NCBI RefSeq assembly: GCF_022669055.1
Contig: NZ_JAJMLW010000001.1
Span: forward strand, 496,001 to 560,000
Direction of reading: 5' to 3'
Source: Adlercreutzia faecimuris
Lineage (GTDB): Bacteria; Actinomycetota; Coriobacteriia; Coriobacteriales; Eggerthellaceae
DNA: 64,000 nucleotides
The position numbers were made by a program, and so were the translations under genes. This document shows positions 34,098 to 44,200 of the stretch, in pieces (the first letter of the stretch is position 1; the number at the start of each line of letters is the position of its first letter). The notes beneath the pieces were generated by a model. The model saw only the letters and a list, made by a program, of their open reading frames with translations. It had not been told where the DNA came from and did no database searches.

Positions 34098-34432
34098 TAT
34101 GGTACCTCCGCGGGTTAGGGGGCCCGCCCGCGTCGCCGGGGCGCTCGGGCTGCCGCCGATTGCCTTACGCGAGGAGTATAGACGCTGCCCGCGCGCTGTC
34201 GCCGCCGAACGTCCGCTTTTTCGGTTTGTGCCTGATAAATCGACAGGAATTCCCTACACTGTCGGTAGACATTTCGCTGGGGCCGGCGCGGCGGCGCCGC
34301 GGGCGGGACGCGCGCGGGCGCCGATCGCGGCGCGCGACGGTTGCCTGCCACGCGCGCCCGCGCTGCCGCTGGCCGCCCGCACGCCCGCCGCGCCGGTCGC
34401 GCCGGCCCCAGCCCGCCACCGAAGGAGGAGCC
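34098..34432. other. Divergent intergenic region between purF-like and serine acetyltransferase genes
   Basis: A 335-bp spacer. The middle (about 34200-34270) is AT-richer and likely holds promoters for both genes; no box pair is convincing. I do not recognise an S-box or T-box structure. The reading frame that enters the next gene from here is not real coding sequence. Confidence 0.4.
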
Positions 34433-35332
34433 ATGTTCGGAGACAACCTCGAGCGCATCGTCGCCGGGATCGAGAAGAACTACGAGGCCGACGAGATCTT
34501 CTTCACCAAGCCCGGCCGCCACTTCCCCAGCCGCTCGGCCATCAAGACGCTGCTCAAGGAGACGCGCCGCGTGCTGTTCCCCGGCTACTTCGGCGAGGAG
34601 ATGCTGTCGCCCTACACGAGCCCGCGGTACTTCATCGGTGACACCCTCATCCAGATCGAGCGCGTGCTGCGTGCCCAGGTCATCACGGCGCTGCGCTACA
34701 CCGACGACGCCAGCACGCCCGAGCAGATCGAGCAGCGCACCAACGAGATCTGCACCGCCTTCTTCGACGAGCTGCCCGGCGTGCAGCGCGTGCTGCTCAC
34801 CGACGTGCAGGCGCTCTACGACGGCGATCCGGCGGCCGGCTCGAAGGAGGAGGTCATCTTCACCTATCCGGGCCTGTACGCCATCTACGTGTACCGCATC
34901 GCGCACGTGCTGTTCGAGCTGGGCGTGCCCATCATCCCGCGCGTGATGACCGAGCTGGCGCACAGCGGCACGGGCATCGACATCGGCGCCGGCGCGACCA
35001 TCGGCGAGTACTTCTTCATCGACCACGGCACGGGCGTCGTCATCGGCGAGACCACCGAGATCGGCGACCACGTGAAGATCTACCAGGGCGTCACGCTGGG
35101 CGCGCTGTCGACGCGCGGCGGGCAGCGCCTGGCCGGCGTGAAGCGCCACCCCACCATCGAGGACGACGTGACCATCTACTCCAACGCCAGCGTGCTCGGC
35201 GGCGAGACCGTGGTGGGGCGCGGCTCGGTCATCGCCGGCTCGACGTTCGTCACCAGCTCGGTGCCGCCGTTCTCGCGCGTGTCGGTGAAGGCGCAGGAAA
35301 TCACGATGCGCCAGCCCGGCGAGAAGGACTAG
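34433..35332 (+). CDS. cysE: Serine O-acetyltransferase
   Basis: A 299-residue enzyme making O-acetylserine for cysteine synthesis. The N-terminal helical domain (to about residue 170) contains the family's PGLYAIYVYRIAHVLFELGV. The C-terminal left-handed beta-helix has hexapeptide repeats (GTGIDIGAGATIGEYFFIDH, GTGVVIGETTEIGDHVKIYQ, GVTLGAL) with the catalytic His in FIDHGTG. It ends VSVKAQEITMRQPGEKD. It is somewhat longer than classic CysE at the N-terminus. The ATG at 34433 follows GAAGGAGGAG. The longer frame from 34160 is spurious. No cysK is adjacent. Confidence 0.92.
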   Translation: MFGDNLERIVAGIEKNYEADEIFFTKPGRHFPSRSAIKTLLKETRRVLFPGYFGEEMLSPYTSPRYFIGDTLIQIERVLRAQVITALRYTDDASTPEQIEQRTNEICTAFFDELPGVQRVLLTDVQALYDGDPAAGSKEEVIFTYPGLYAIYVYRIAHVLFELGVPIIPRVMTELAHSGTGIDIGAGATIGEYFFIDHGTGVVIGETTEIGDHVKIYQGVTLGALSTRGGQRLAGVKRHPTIEDDVTIYSNASVLGGETVVGRGSVIAGSTFVTSSVPPFSRVSVKAQEITMRQPGEKD

Positions 35333-35449
35333 CAGCTGCGACGCCTGCGCGCGGCGCGAGCACGGGCGTGGTGCGAGTGCGTGGCGTGCCCACGGGCGCG
35401 TGGCGTGCGGGCGCGTGCGCGCGGCGTGCGGGCACGGGCGTGCGCGAGA

Positions 35450-35465
35450 TGTTTCACGTGAAACA
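35450..35465. other. parS site 1
   Basis: An exact TGTTTCACGTGAAACA palindrome, the consensus centromere site bound by ParB/Spo0J in most bacteria. It lies in a non-coding gap after cysE. Its presence with two more exact copies within 2.2 kb supports function. Confidence 0.88.
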
Positions 35466-35515
35466 CCATGGGCGCGCGTGACGCATGGGCATTTGCGCCT
35501 GTTTAACGCGCGTGG

Positions 35516-35544
35516 TTGATATCGGCTCGGAAAGACGGTATAAA
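35516..35544 (+). promoter_or_regulatory. Promoter of the DUF3800 gene
   Basis: TTGATA (35516-35521), 17-nt spacer, TATAAA (35539-35544): one of the best sigma-70 promoters in the window. Transcription should start at about 35550, at the foot of the first leader hairpin. Confidence 0.7.
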
Positions 35545-35547
35545 GGT

Positions 35548-35604
35548 GGCAGTGGCGCATCGCGCTGCTGTCAAGCGCCGGGGGCTATCCCCCGGCATTT
35601 TTGT
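35548..35604 (+). ncRNA. Two-hairpin leader RNA upstream of DUF3800 gene (DUF3800-type RNA motif candidate)
   Basis: Hairpin 1 has an 11-bp stem (35548-35558 with 35562-35572) closed by a 3-nt loop. Four nt later hairpin 2 has a perfect 8-bp stem GCCGGGGG/CCCCCGGC (35577-35584, 35589-35596) with loop CTAT and then ATTTTTGTT. The second hairpin looks like an intrinsic terminator placed directly before the ribosome site AGGGGAG. Conserved structured RNAs upstream of DUF3800 genes have been described as a class. I cannot assign the subtype. Confidence 0.6.
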
Positions 35605-35615
35605 TAGGGGAGCAT

Positions 35616-36287
35616 TTGGGCGAGTTGAGCATATTCTGCGATGAATCGGGAATGCAGGAGGGTAGTTCTCGCTTCTATCTTGTCACGCTGGTTTTTCACA
35701 ACCAGGCCGATGACCTCGAAGCGGCGCTTGATAGCTACCGACTGTCCCTCGCTCGGCGCGGCTTGCCGGATATCCCCTTTCATGCAACGCCACTCAAGCG
35801 GGGGCATGACGCGTATCGTGAGATGGATCTGGAGGCGCGGAAGAGGATGTTCGTGTCCTTCGGTGTTTTCGTTCAGCGCCTCCCCGTGCGTTATGCGACT
35901 TTTTCTTACAAGAGCAGGGAATTCGGCAACGCCGATCGATTGAGGGCGCTGCTGAAGCGAGATCTCGTGCTGTTTCTCTCCGATCATCTCGAGTATTTTC
36001 AGTCTTTCGAAACAGTGAAGGTCTATTACGATAATGGGCAACCTGCCGTGGCGGCGGCTTTGCGGGATGCCATCGGGTTTATGTTGGCCAAGGATGCCTA
36101 CGTCTACCGAGATGCGAATTATCGTGCGTTTTGCCTGGCGCAGGTGGCCGACTATCTCTGCGACGTAGAGCTTTCGGCGCTCAAATATGAGAGTCACACC
36201 GATACCGCCACGGATGTGAGATTCTTCGGAGGCATCGGTGCATTCAAGAGAAACTATCTGAAGCAGGCAAGGAGAAAACGCCTTTAG
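35616..36287 (+). CDS. DUF3800 domain protein
   Basis: A 223-residue protein with the DUF3800 hallmark near its start, LSIFCDESGMQEGSSRFYLV, a strand with an acidic residue as in RNase H-like folds. Further family-like acidic positions follow in VKVYYDNGQPAV, CLAQVADYLCDVELSALKYE and the C-terminal FFGGIGAFKRNYLKQARRK. Function is unknown for the family, which occurs on phages, islands and near defence genes. Start uncertain: TTG at 35616 lies 3 nt after AGGGGAG, TTG at 35625 lies 12 nt after it. Codon use is clearly less GC-rich than in cysE and murB, suggesting transfer. The structured leader suggests control by attenuation. Confidence 0.85.
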   Translation: MGELSIFCDESGMQEGSSRFYLVTLVFHNQADDLEAALDSYRLSLARRGLPDIPFHATPLKRGHDAYREMDLEARKRMFVSFGVFVQRLPVRYATFSYKSREFGNADRLRALLKRDLVLFLSDHLEYFQSFETVKVYYDNGQPAVAAALRDAIGFMLAKDAYVYRDANYRAFCLAQVADYLCDVELSALKYESHTDTATDVRFFGGIGAFKRNYLKQARRKRL

Positions 36288-36344
36288 CTCAGGATGCGAA
36301 TGGGGCGGGGGCGGAAAAGTGTCTGAGAGGGAGAGGAGCGTGGC

Positions 36345-37286
36345 GTGCGGGCGACGGAGGAGCAGGTTGGCGCGGAGCTGAGGGCGGTCCTCGGCGACGA
36401 GGGCGTGCTGGAGCGCGAGCCGCTGGCCGGGCACACGACGTTTCGCATCGGTGGGCCGGCGCGGTGGCTGGTCATGCCGTCTGGCGAGGACGAGGTGCGC
36501 GCCGTGGTGCTGGCGTGTCGCCGCCTCGGCTGGCCGTGGCGCGTGCTGGGGCTCGGGTCCAACGTGCTCGCGGCCGACGAGGGCCTGGACGAGGTGGTGG
36601 TGAAGCTCGCCGACCGCTTCTCCCACATCGAGGTGCAGATGGAAGCCGCGGCGTGCGGCGGGGTGGTGTTCGCGGAGGCAGGGGCCACTAACGCGGAGGT
36701 GGCCGAGGTCGCGTGCGCGGCGGGGCTGGCCGGGTACGAGTTCGCCAGCGGCATTCCCGGCACCGTCGGGGGCGCGGCGGTCATGAACGCCGGCGCCTAT
36801 GGCGGCGAGTTCGCGGACGTGGCCGTGGCGGTGCGCTGCCTGACGCCCGAGGGCGACGTGGTGGACGTGCCGGCTGCCGAGGCCGCCTGGGGATACCGGA
36901 CGAGCCTCATGATGGAGCGCGGCTACGTGGTGCTGGGCGCCACGCTGCGCCTCACGGCCGACGACCCCGCGGCCATCCGCGCGCGCATGGAGGACCTGGC
37001 GCGGCGCCGCGAGGAAAAGCAGCCGCTCGACCTGCCGTCGGCCGGCTCGACGTTCAAGCGGCCGGAAGGCCACTTCGCGGGCAAGCTCATCCAGGATGCC
37101 GGGCTGCAGGGCGTCTCCGTCGGGGGCGCGCAGGTGTCGACCAAGCACGCGGGCTTCGTCGTGAACGTCGGCGACGCCACGGCTGCCGACGTGCTCGGCC
37201 TGATCGCCCAGGTGCGGGAGCGAGTGAGGGAGCAATCTGGCGTCACGCTCGAGCCCGAGGTGCGCCTCTGGAGCCGTGGGGAGTAG
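36345..37286 (+). CDS. murB: UDP-N-acetylenolpyruvoylglucosamine reductase
   Basis: A 313-residue FAD enzyme reducing UDP-GlcNAc-enolpyruvate to UDP-MurNAc in peptidoglycan synthesis. FAD-binding parts are HTTFRIGGPARWLVMP, VLGLGSNVLAADEGL, and GLAGYEFASGIPGTVGGAAV with MNAGAYGGEFAD. The substrate domain has the catalytic Ser in SAGSTFKRPEGHFAGKLIQD and the C-terminal Glu in LEPEVRLW. The missing third lobe and the length fit type II MurB. GTG start at 36345 with GAGAGGAG just upstream. It is placed between parS sites, as often seen for cell-envelope genes in the origin domain. Confidence 0.94.
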   Translation: MRATEEQVGAELRAVLGDEGVLEREPLAGHTTFRIGGPARWLVMPSGEDEVRAVVLACRRLGWPWRVLGLGSNVLAADEGLDEVVVKLADRFSHIEVQMEAAACGGVVFAEAGATNAEVAEVACAAGLAGYEFASGIPGTVGGAAVMNAGAYGGEFADVAVAVRCLTPEGDVVDVPAAEAAWGYRTSLMMERGYVVLGATLRLTADDPAAIRARMEDLARRREEKQPLDLPSAGSTFKRPEGHFAGKLIQDAGLQGVSVGGAQVSTKHAGFVVNVGDATAADVLGLIAQVRERVREQSGVTLEPEVRLWSRGE

Positions 37287-37441
37287 CCTGTCCACAGTTG
37301 CCGAAATGCGCCCGAGCGACCTCTCCGCTTTCTCTTTCAGTGAGATTAAATAGGTACACTTATATTTAAATGTACTAAATTCAGTACAATAATACATTCA
37401 ATTTCATAGCGAATTTCGCTGTGCGATAAAGCGCGCGAAAA

Positions 37442-37457
37442 TGTTTCACGTGAAACA
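37442..37457. other. parS site 2
   Basis: Exact TGTTTCACGTGAAACA, extended to an 18-bp palindrome by flanking A/T. Confidence 0.9.
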
Positions 37458-37565
37458 TTCGTACGCGCTTTTGCCATGGAGGGGATGCGTGGCAGGTTTA
37501 TTGCGCGGAGGAGTTTGCCATGCGGTGGGGTTGCTGCGCGGCAGGGCCTCCAGGGGGGCGCAAAA

Positions 37566-37581
37566 TGTTTCACGTGAAACA
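37566..37581. other. parS site 3
   Basis: Exact TGTTTCACGTGAAACA, again with palindromic A/T flanks, 124 bp from site 2 centre to centre. Confidence 0.9.
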
Positions 37582-37991
37582 TTTGTTTGTCATTTTCGTT
37601 CGAGGCGACTTGGCCGCGAGCGGCGGCGGGTTTGGACATCGGGGTTTGCGGAGCGGCGGCGGGTTTGGCTTAGGGGGGGTGGCAAGCGGTGGCGGGTGGG
37701 TTTGGGTTTAGTGCTTGGGGGGGGGTGTTTCCGGCGGGAGTTCTTGGGGGTTTGGGAGGCGACGAAAATAGTTAGGTTTTCGAATATATATTTGCGAATT
37801 ACTAATAATTGTTGAGAGGTTGTTGACTTGCTGTTGAAAGAGGAGCTTGTGGGGTTGACGGGAGCCAGGGGATCCCGAGGGTGGCTGAATGGCCCGATTT
37901 AAGGCATCTACTACTGACACGGTCAGTGTTATGCAAGGTGGAGGGCTATATTTGATTTTTTGTTTACTCGCCTAAACACGCTTGATTCTGC

Positions 37992-38020
37992 TTGGCTTAA
38001 TGTAACGAAAGGGTTACAAT
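37992..38020 (+). promoter_or_regulatory. Candidate promoter of the giant gene with TGTAAC-N6-GTTACA operator
   Basis: TTGGCT (37992-37997), 17-nt spacer and TACAAT (38015-38020) form a plausible promoter. The perfect dyad TGTAACgaaaggGTTACA (38001-38018) fills the spacer and overlaps the -10. The same dyad with a different 6-nt centre lies at the hybrid-kinase promoter at 25947-25964. The implied leader to the giant gene is about 240 nt. Confidence 0.6.
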
Positions 38021-38041
38021 GAAGTAACCTATGGAGGAACT

Positions 38042-38107
38042 ATGCCCATAGGTGGAAATCGGGGCGCTATGCGCGCTCTCTCCCGCGCCGACAGAACTGC
38101 CGGCTGA
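38042..38107 (+). CDS. Possible 21-residue leader peptide
   Basis: A short frame starting MPIGGNRGAM with GGAGGA 3 nt upstream, located in the leader between the dyad promoter and the giant gene. It ends at TGA 38105-38107. The downstream leader contains imperfect complementary segments (CGAAAAAACGAG and CTCGTCGTTTTCG), so a translation-linked attenuator is conceivable. Composition alone does not prove coding. Confidence 0.3.
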   Translation: MPIGGNRGAMRALSRADRTAG

Positions 38108-38265
38108 GCTCGAAAAAACGAGGCGGGGGGGGGGTGCTCCGTAGCTCGTCGTTTTCGCTTTGAGAATCGAGGACCGGCCGGTCGGCAGCTGGCTGGTACG
38201 GAGGGCATGCGCCGTCAAGGGGACGGCGTGAGGCAAGGGCCCTCTACGGCGTAAGGATTGAAGCG

Positions 38266-41200
38266 ATGAGGCAACAATTCGGAAAAGTGATCTGTGACGC
38301 CCTCGCGCGCACGCGCGCGTATAGGGGTGGTTCGGAGGAGGCCGCGGGCAACGCCGCGACCTCGGTTGACACGCGCGACGCCCGCGAGGCGGGCGGCGTG
38401 CCGATGGGCGACGCGGCGGCCTTCGCCGGCGCCGGTGCGGGCGTCATCGCCCACACGGCCCCGCGGCAGATGCCGCTGCCCAAGCGCGTGCTGGCGGTGC
38501 TGCTGTCGGTGCTGCTCGTGTCCACCATGTGGACGGACGCCTCCATCGCCGAGGCGCGCACCCGCGTGCTCGGCGACACCCCGTCGGCCACCCAGGCCGA
38601 CAGCAACGACGGCGCTGCCGACGCCGCCGCTGACGACAACGACGCGAAGGACGCGGAAGACGCCGCCGCGACCGACGCCGATGACGCCGACGCCGACAAG
38701 GCCGATAGCGACAACGCCGATGCCTCCGGCGACTCCAGCGAGCCCGACTTCGACAGCTTCCTGCCCGAGGGCCTGGTGGAGGCCGACAAGGTGCTCCCCA
38801 AGGTGTCGGACAAGCTGCAGCAGGCCAAGCGCGACCACCTGATGACGACCGCCAGCGCCAAGGCCGACGACGTGAAGCGCGCCCTCCAGGAGCGCTTCGC
38901 CTTCAGCCTGACCCCGACCGGCGCGCTGCGCGCCTCCGACGACGCCTACCAGCTGGGCGGCGGCGCCGCGCTGAACTTGGCCGCTGACCTGGGCAACCTG
39001 GACGTGCTGCTCGACGGCGGCTACCTGGGCGCCGTCGAGGACACCGACGTGGTGGCCCTCACCTTCACCGCCCCCTACGTCTACGCGCTCAACGCCGACG
39101 GCACGCCCGCCACGGCCGCGCAGCTGGCGGCCGCCGCCGGCTCCGCCGCGCCCGACGCGCCCGCGGTCAAGCAGACGCTGTCGCAGGAGGAGTGGAAGGC
39201 CTACGGCGGCGAGGCGCTGGGCATGCGCGTCATGCTCGCCGCCGACGAGCTGCCGGTGGGCTGGACGGTGTGGACCGAGCACCGCGGCCGCTACCTCAAG
39301 CACACCGCGGCCGACCTCAAGGCCGGCCTGTCGGGCACCATCGTCTTCCGCTACGAGGGCGTGCAGGACAAGAACGGCATCACCGTGCCCGAGACGCGCG
39401 GCCAGCTGGCCGCCGGCGCGGCCATGCCCCAGCTCGTCGCGCGCATCGCCGGCGACATCCCCGTCGACCAGCGCCTGGACGTCACCGCCGGCTACGCGGT
39501 GAGCAGCTTCACCGCCGCGCTGGAGGAGACAGCCGACGGCAAGCAGGAACCGAAGTCCGACACCGTCGTCATGCCGCTCTCCGAGCCCTCCGCGGCGAAG
39601 CTCACGCTGACCAGCGCGGCGCCGAAGGTGGGCGTCGCGGCCAGCATCGCGCCGCTTTCCGACCCCACGATGGGCGAGGCCGAGGGCTGGGCGACCTTCG
39701 CCGTCACCGTGCGCGCCGCCCAGGGCGACTACGCGCTGAACGGCGTCACCCTGCACCTGGCCGACCTGCCCGACGCCGACGGCAAGGGCGTGCCCAACGC
39801 GGCCCGCAGTCTGGCGTTCGACATGACCGACCTCACCGACGAGCAGCGCGCCGAGCTGGCCGCCATCGACCCCTCCGACGCCGAGGCCCTGGCCGCGGCG
39901 CTCGAGGAGCTGGACGTGGAGGCCGTCAGCGGCACGCCGGCCGGCGAGGGCGCCGTCAGCATCGCGCTCGACCTGCGTCCGAACGCCGAGGGCGCCGCGC
40001 AGCCCCAGGACGGCCCGCGCCAGGACGCCAAGACCGCGCGCACCAAGAAGGACACCGAGCGCGTGATCTACCTGGCCGTCGCCTACGACGCCGACGCGCT
40101 GGCGCCTGCCGAGGACGGCACGACGCTCGAGCCCACCGCCCTGGCCGTCAGCCTCACCGCCGCCGTCAAGGCGAAACTGGTGCAGGAGGAGAAGGTGACC
40201 GCCCAGGTCAAGGCCGACTCCGACGCCGTGCTGGCCGACGAGGAGGCAGCCCAGGTGCTGGCCCTCGGCGACCAGGCGCTCACGTTCCCGCTGCCGCCGG
40301 CGCCCGAGGCCCCCGAGCCCAGCGAGCCCGCCGACGACCCCGCGACCGACCAGCCCGAGCCCGAGGCGCCCGCCGACGAGCCCTCCGACGAGCCGGCCGA
40401 CCAGCCCGCGACCGACGAGCCGGCCGCCGACGAGCCGGCCGAGCCCTGGACCCCCGACGTCCCCACGCGCCCGAACACCCTGGACGCGCTCGACAGCTTC
40501 TGCATCGAGCAGAGCCAGCTCATGCTCGACAACGCGGGCGTGACCACCCTGGACGAGGTGGCCAACCCGATGAACACCCTCAACGGCCAGGACCCGGTGG
40601 CAGTGTCGATGGCCGTTATGACCCTGAGCGCCGCGCGCGCCGGCGTCAACGCCAGCTTCCTGTACCCCACCTCGCCCATCGGCGGCGTGCTCGACGAGAA
40701 CCTGTTCGACCCCAACCTGGTTCCCGAGGGCATGTCCACCAGCCTCGGCAAGGGCATGTACCTGGTCAACGACCAGGACACCCCCACGCTCACGCTGGGC
40801 ATCCGCTTCCAGAACGCGACGGCCGGCTACTTCGGCGGCTACAGCATGTACGCCGACGACTTCTACGGCTCCGTCGACCTGGACACCGGCGACTACACGC
40901 CCGGCTCGGACGCCAAGTCGACGCCCTACGATACTGCCCAGGACGCCATCGACGCAGCCGTGGCCGACGGCCTTGACCTAGGCTGGTACACGAAGGAGCT
41001 GGCGGGGGCCACGACCGAGACCGAGAAGCAGTACTGGATGCTCAAGGACTACAACCAGGAGAAGGTGGTGCGCGGCTTCGCGGAGCTAGGCACGTCGCTC
41101 ACCCTGGAGGTGCCCTACCTCTACGAGAACGAAAACGGCGGCCTCTCGCAGTGCTATGACTACCCGGAGTGGGTGTCTCGCGGCGGCGGCTATGCCGAGG

Positions 41201-44200
41201 ACGGCAGCCCGGCCAACACCGGCAAGGCCCCTCTGTTCGCCATCGACATGAGCACCAACAAGGGCAACATCCTGGCCTACTGGAGCGTCTACCTGGTGAT
41301 TCCGACCGGCGGCGGCCAGCAGGAGCTGTTCAAGCTCGACGACTACATCAACTACGGCGGTGCCCAGGCCCAGGAGGTCCTGGACAAGCTGGTGGAGAAG
41401 TACCCGCAGATGAAGGGCGTCAACTTCAACAAGGGCCTCACCGGCACCCTCAAGTTCGTGTGGCACGGCGAGGCCGTGAGCTACGACTCCAACCCCAGCG
41501 GCTTCACCCAGAAGCTGGAGGTGAAGGGCCACCTGACGCGTTCCCCCGTGGTGACCGTGCGCATGCTCGGCGACATCCCCGAGAACGCCGGCGGCGACAT
41601 CAACTACGGCGGCGACGCGCACCTCTTCTCGACCCTGGTGGGCCCGACGGAGTTCCGCTACTACCCCAACCGCAAGCCGGGCGACAACTTCCACGCCAAC
41701 CTGGGCGTGGGCACGGCATCGTCCATCCGCAAGGTCACCCTGCTCAAGACCAACCTCACCTGGAAGAGCACCTACGAGGCCATATCCGACAACGTGCTCT
41801 TCGACCGCTACAACTACATGGTGTACAAGGTGGACACCGCCAACACCTCCACGGGCTCGGCCGAGATCGACGGCCTCGAGTACTTCATGCGCGTGATGAA
41901 CACGCAGATGGACAACAACCAGGGCGTCACCGAGCAGGACCTCAAGCAGTGGTTCGAGTATCCGATCGGCTCGGGAAAGCCCTACAAGAACCCGACGGTC
42001 GGCGACGGCGCCGCGGGGCTGCCCCCCGACGTATCGATCGGCGATCTGGACAAGGCCAACTACATGGGCGTCCCCAACCAGGGCGGCGTGCTGCTCTACG
42101 ACACCACCGACTGGCTGCAGCAGGACTACGACGCGCTCGACATGCGCACGTTCGGCAACATCGACTCCATCATGGCACGCGCCCATGCGCGCCAGCGCGT
42201 CTACGAGGAGGTCAGGGACGAGGACGGCAAGGTCGTCGGCCAGAAGCTCGTCTACGACGACTCCAAGGACGACCAGCATCCCATCACCTACGCCGAGAAG
42301 GACGCCGACGGCCGCTACAAGATAACCACCCCCGTCATCCCCTACCGCACCAACAACGAGTCGGGCCGCGTCGTGTTCCGCGCGGAGATGCGGACGCCCG
42401 AGAACGCCGGCGGCATGAACGGCCACCTCTACCCGGAGAACGCGGTGCAAGAGGGGGGGAAGGGCCACTTCACGTTCATCATGGCGGTGCCCTACACCAC
42501 CAACATCCAGCAGTCGGTGGGCAGCGAGGGCCTGGGCTACTACGTGAGCCTCGACCCGCAGACCACCATCTTCTTCGGCAAGCAGGAGTCCCTCGACAAG
42601 GACTACAGCTGGACGGACAGCACGCGCCCCTTCAAGTCGGCCTTCGGCATCCCCGAGGCCACCATGACCGCCACCAAGAGCGCCTTGGAGGAGTATCGGA
42701 CGCTGGCCAACGGCACCGTGCAGGCGAAGGATCCCGAGCCGGTGATGACCACCACCCAGAGCTACGTGGGCTACCCGGCGAGCTACCTCATCGGCGACTT
42801 CGCCACCTCGGGCAACATGCCGCTCTACGGCGAGGACGCCGAGAGCCCGACGGCGGGACCCGAGATATCGGACAGCCTTCCCAACTACTTCCGCCTGTAC
42901 AACCTTGAGTTCGAGGTGACCACCGACGAGCCGCTCGGCTCCAACGAGAACGAGCCGCTCAGCCGGTACTTCGACACCAACACCGATGACTTCGTGGACA
43001 GCCTGGAGGCGGCGAACCGCCACGACAGCAACGTCGTGCAGCTTCAGGTGGCGAGCCCCGCCAACGACCCGGACAACCCGGATGCGGAGGACTACGACTG
43101 GGTGAACGTGGGCAAGCCGACGTACGTCGAGACCAAGACGTCCACGGGCACCGATGGCAAGACGAAGTACACGCATATATATAGGCTCGGCGGCACCACG
43201 CGCGCCGACAGCCTGGCGGCCAAGCTGGCGGCGCGCGGCATCGCGCCGTTGCCCGGCGTGGCGCCGGCGACGGACCCGGACAACCCGGACGCCGACAACT
43301 ACAAGTTCACGGGCCAGATGCGCATCGTGTTCTCCACCCCCATCAAGAACAACGTCACGCTGCCGGTGGCCGTCAAGGTCAACGGCGTCATGACCATCCC
43401 CCAGAGCGACTACCGCAACACCATGTCGGTGAGCTACGGCAAGCGCACGTGGAACTACGCCTCGCAGAAGTTCTCCGCCAACCTGGAGAGCACCGATCGC
43501 GTGATGGGCGGCTTCCTGCAGGCCAAGGCCCCCACTCCCACGGTGCAGGCCACGGCCATCGCCAACGCGGCCACGCTCTACGACGACAAGGCCGCCATCA
43601 GCGCCAACGACGGCACGAAGCAGCCCATCCTCAGCCGCGACGGCGCGGGCTGGCGCTTCACCATCGGCAACAGCAACTACTCCAAGCTGGAGCCGGGCAC
43701 GTTCACGCTGAGCGACATGTACGGGTCTGTCCCGGGCGCCGGCTTCGACGTGCAGAAGATCGGCATCAGCCAGGGCATCCTCGACTCGTCCGAGATCGGC
43801 AGCATCGTCCTGCGCTACCGCACCGCGCCCGGCTCGGGCGGCGGCGCGCTCACCACCAAGACGCGCACCATCACCGGCGCCGAGCTGGCGGCCCTCATGC
43901 AGAGCCACAAGGAGGTCATCACCAACCCCGACGGCACCACCACGCCCAACGGCATCTCGCTGACCCCCGAGCTGTGGCGCGACTCGCCGCTCCTCCCGGG
44001 CTACTTCGTGTCGATGGAGATCGAGTTCGACTCGTTCAACGGCCGCCAGGGCATCCCGGCGGGCGAGAAGATGTGCATCGAGGTGCAGGGCTCGCCCGAG
44101 GAGCTGGACACCATGTCGCTGTCCGGCACGTTCACCACGGCCTACGAGGACATATCCGCCAACCTGAAGCGCTACAACGTGTCGGCCCGCGCCACGGCGT

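Larger units (their letters stand above)
37287..38000. other. Non-coding region with AT-rich block, parS sites 2 and 3 and a dyad
   Basis: No protein gene is credible in this 0.7 kb. It holds CTGTCCACA (37288-37296), an actinobacterial-type DnaA-box match, and a strongly AT-rich stretch (37340-37407) followed by the small palindrome AGCGAA-T-TTCGCT (37408-37420). It also holds two parS sites, a G-rich T/G-biased stretch (37620-37760), and the dyad ACTGAC-ACG-GTCAGT (37913-37927), which resembles a TetR-type operator. One DnaA box is too few to call an origin. Confidence 0.5.

Noticed and set aside
37441-37815. Small ORF covering parS sites 2 and 3
   Set aside because: Its start lies in the parS palindrome (both palindromes encode the same MFHVKH/NVSRETF-like residues by necessity), with no ribosome site and low-complexity content.
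37287-38000. Chromosomal origin (oriC)
   Set aside because: Only one DnaA-box match and no dnaA, dnaN or rpmH nearby; parS sites alone indicate the origin domain, not the origin.
38215-39756. Minus-strand frame over the giant gene's 5' end
   Set aside because: It would cover the ribosome site and signal peptide of the real gene, and its composition is Gly/Val/Arg noise.
39192-40976. Long plus-strand frame inside the giant gene
   Set aside because: Arg/Gly/Pro-rich out-of-frame reading of the true coding sequence.
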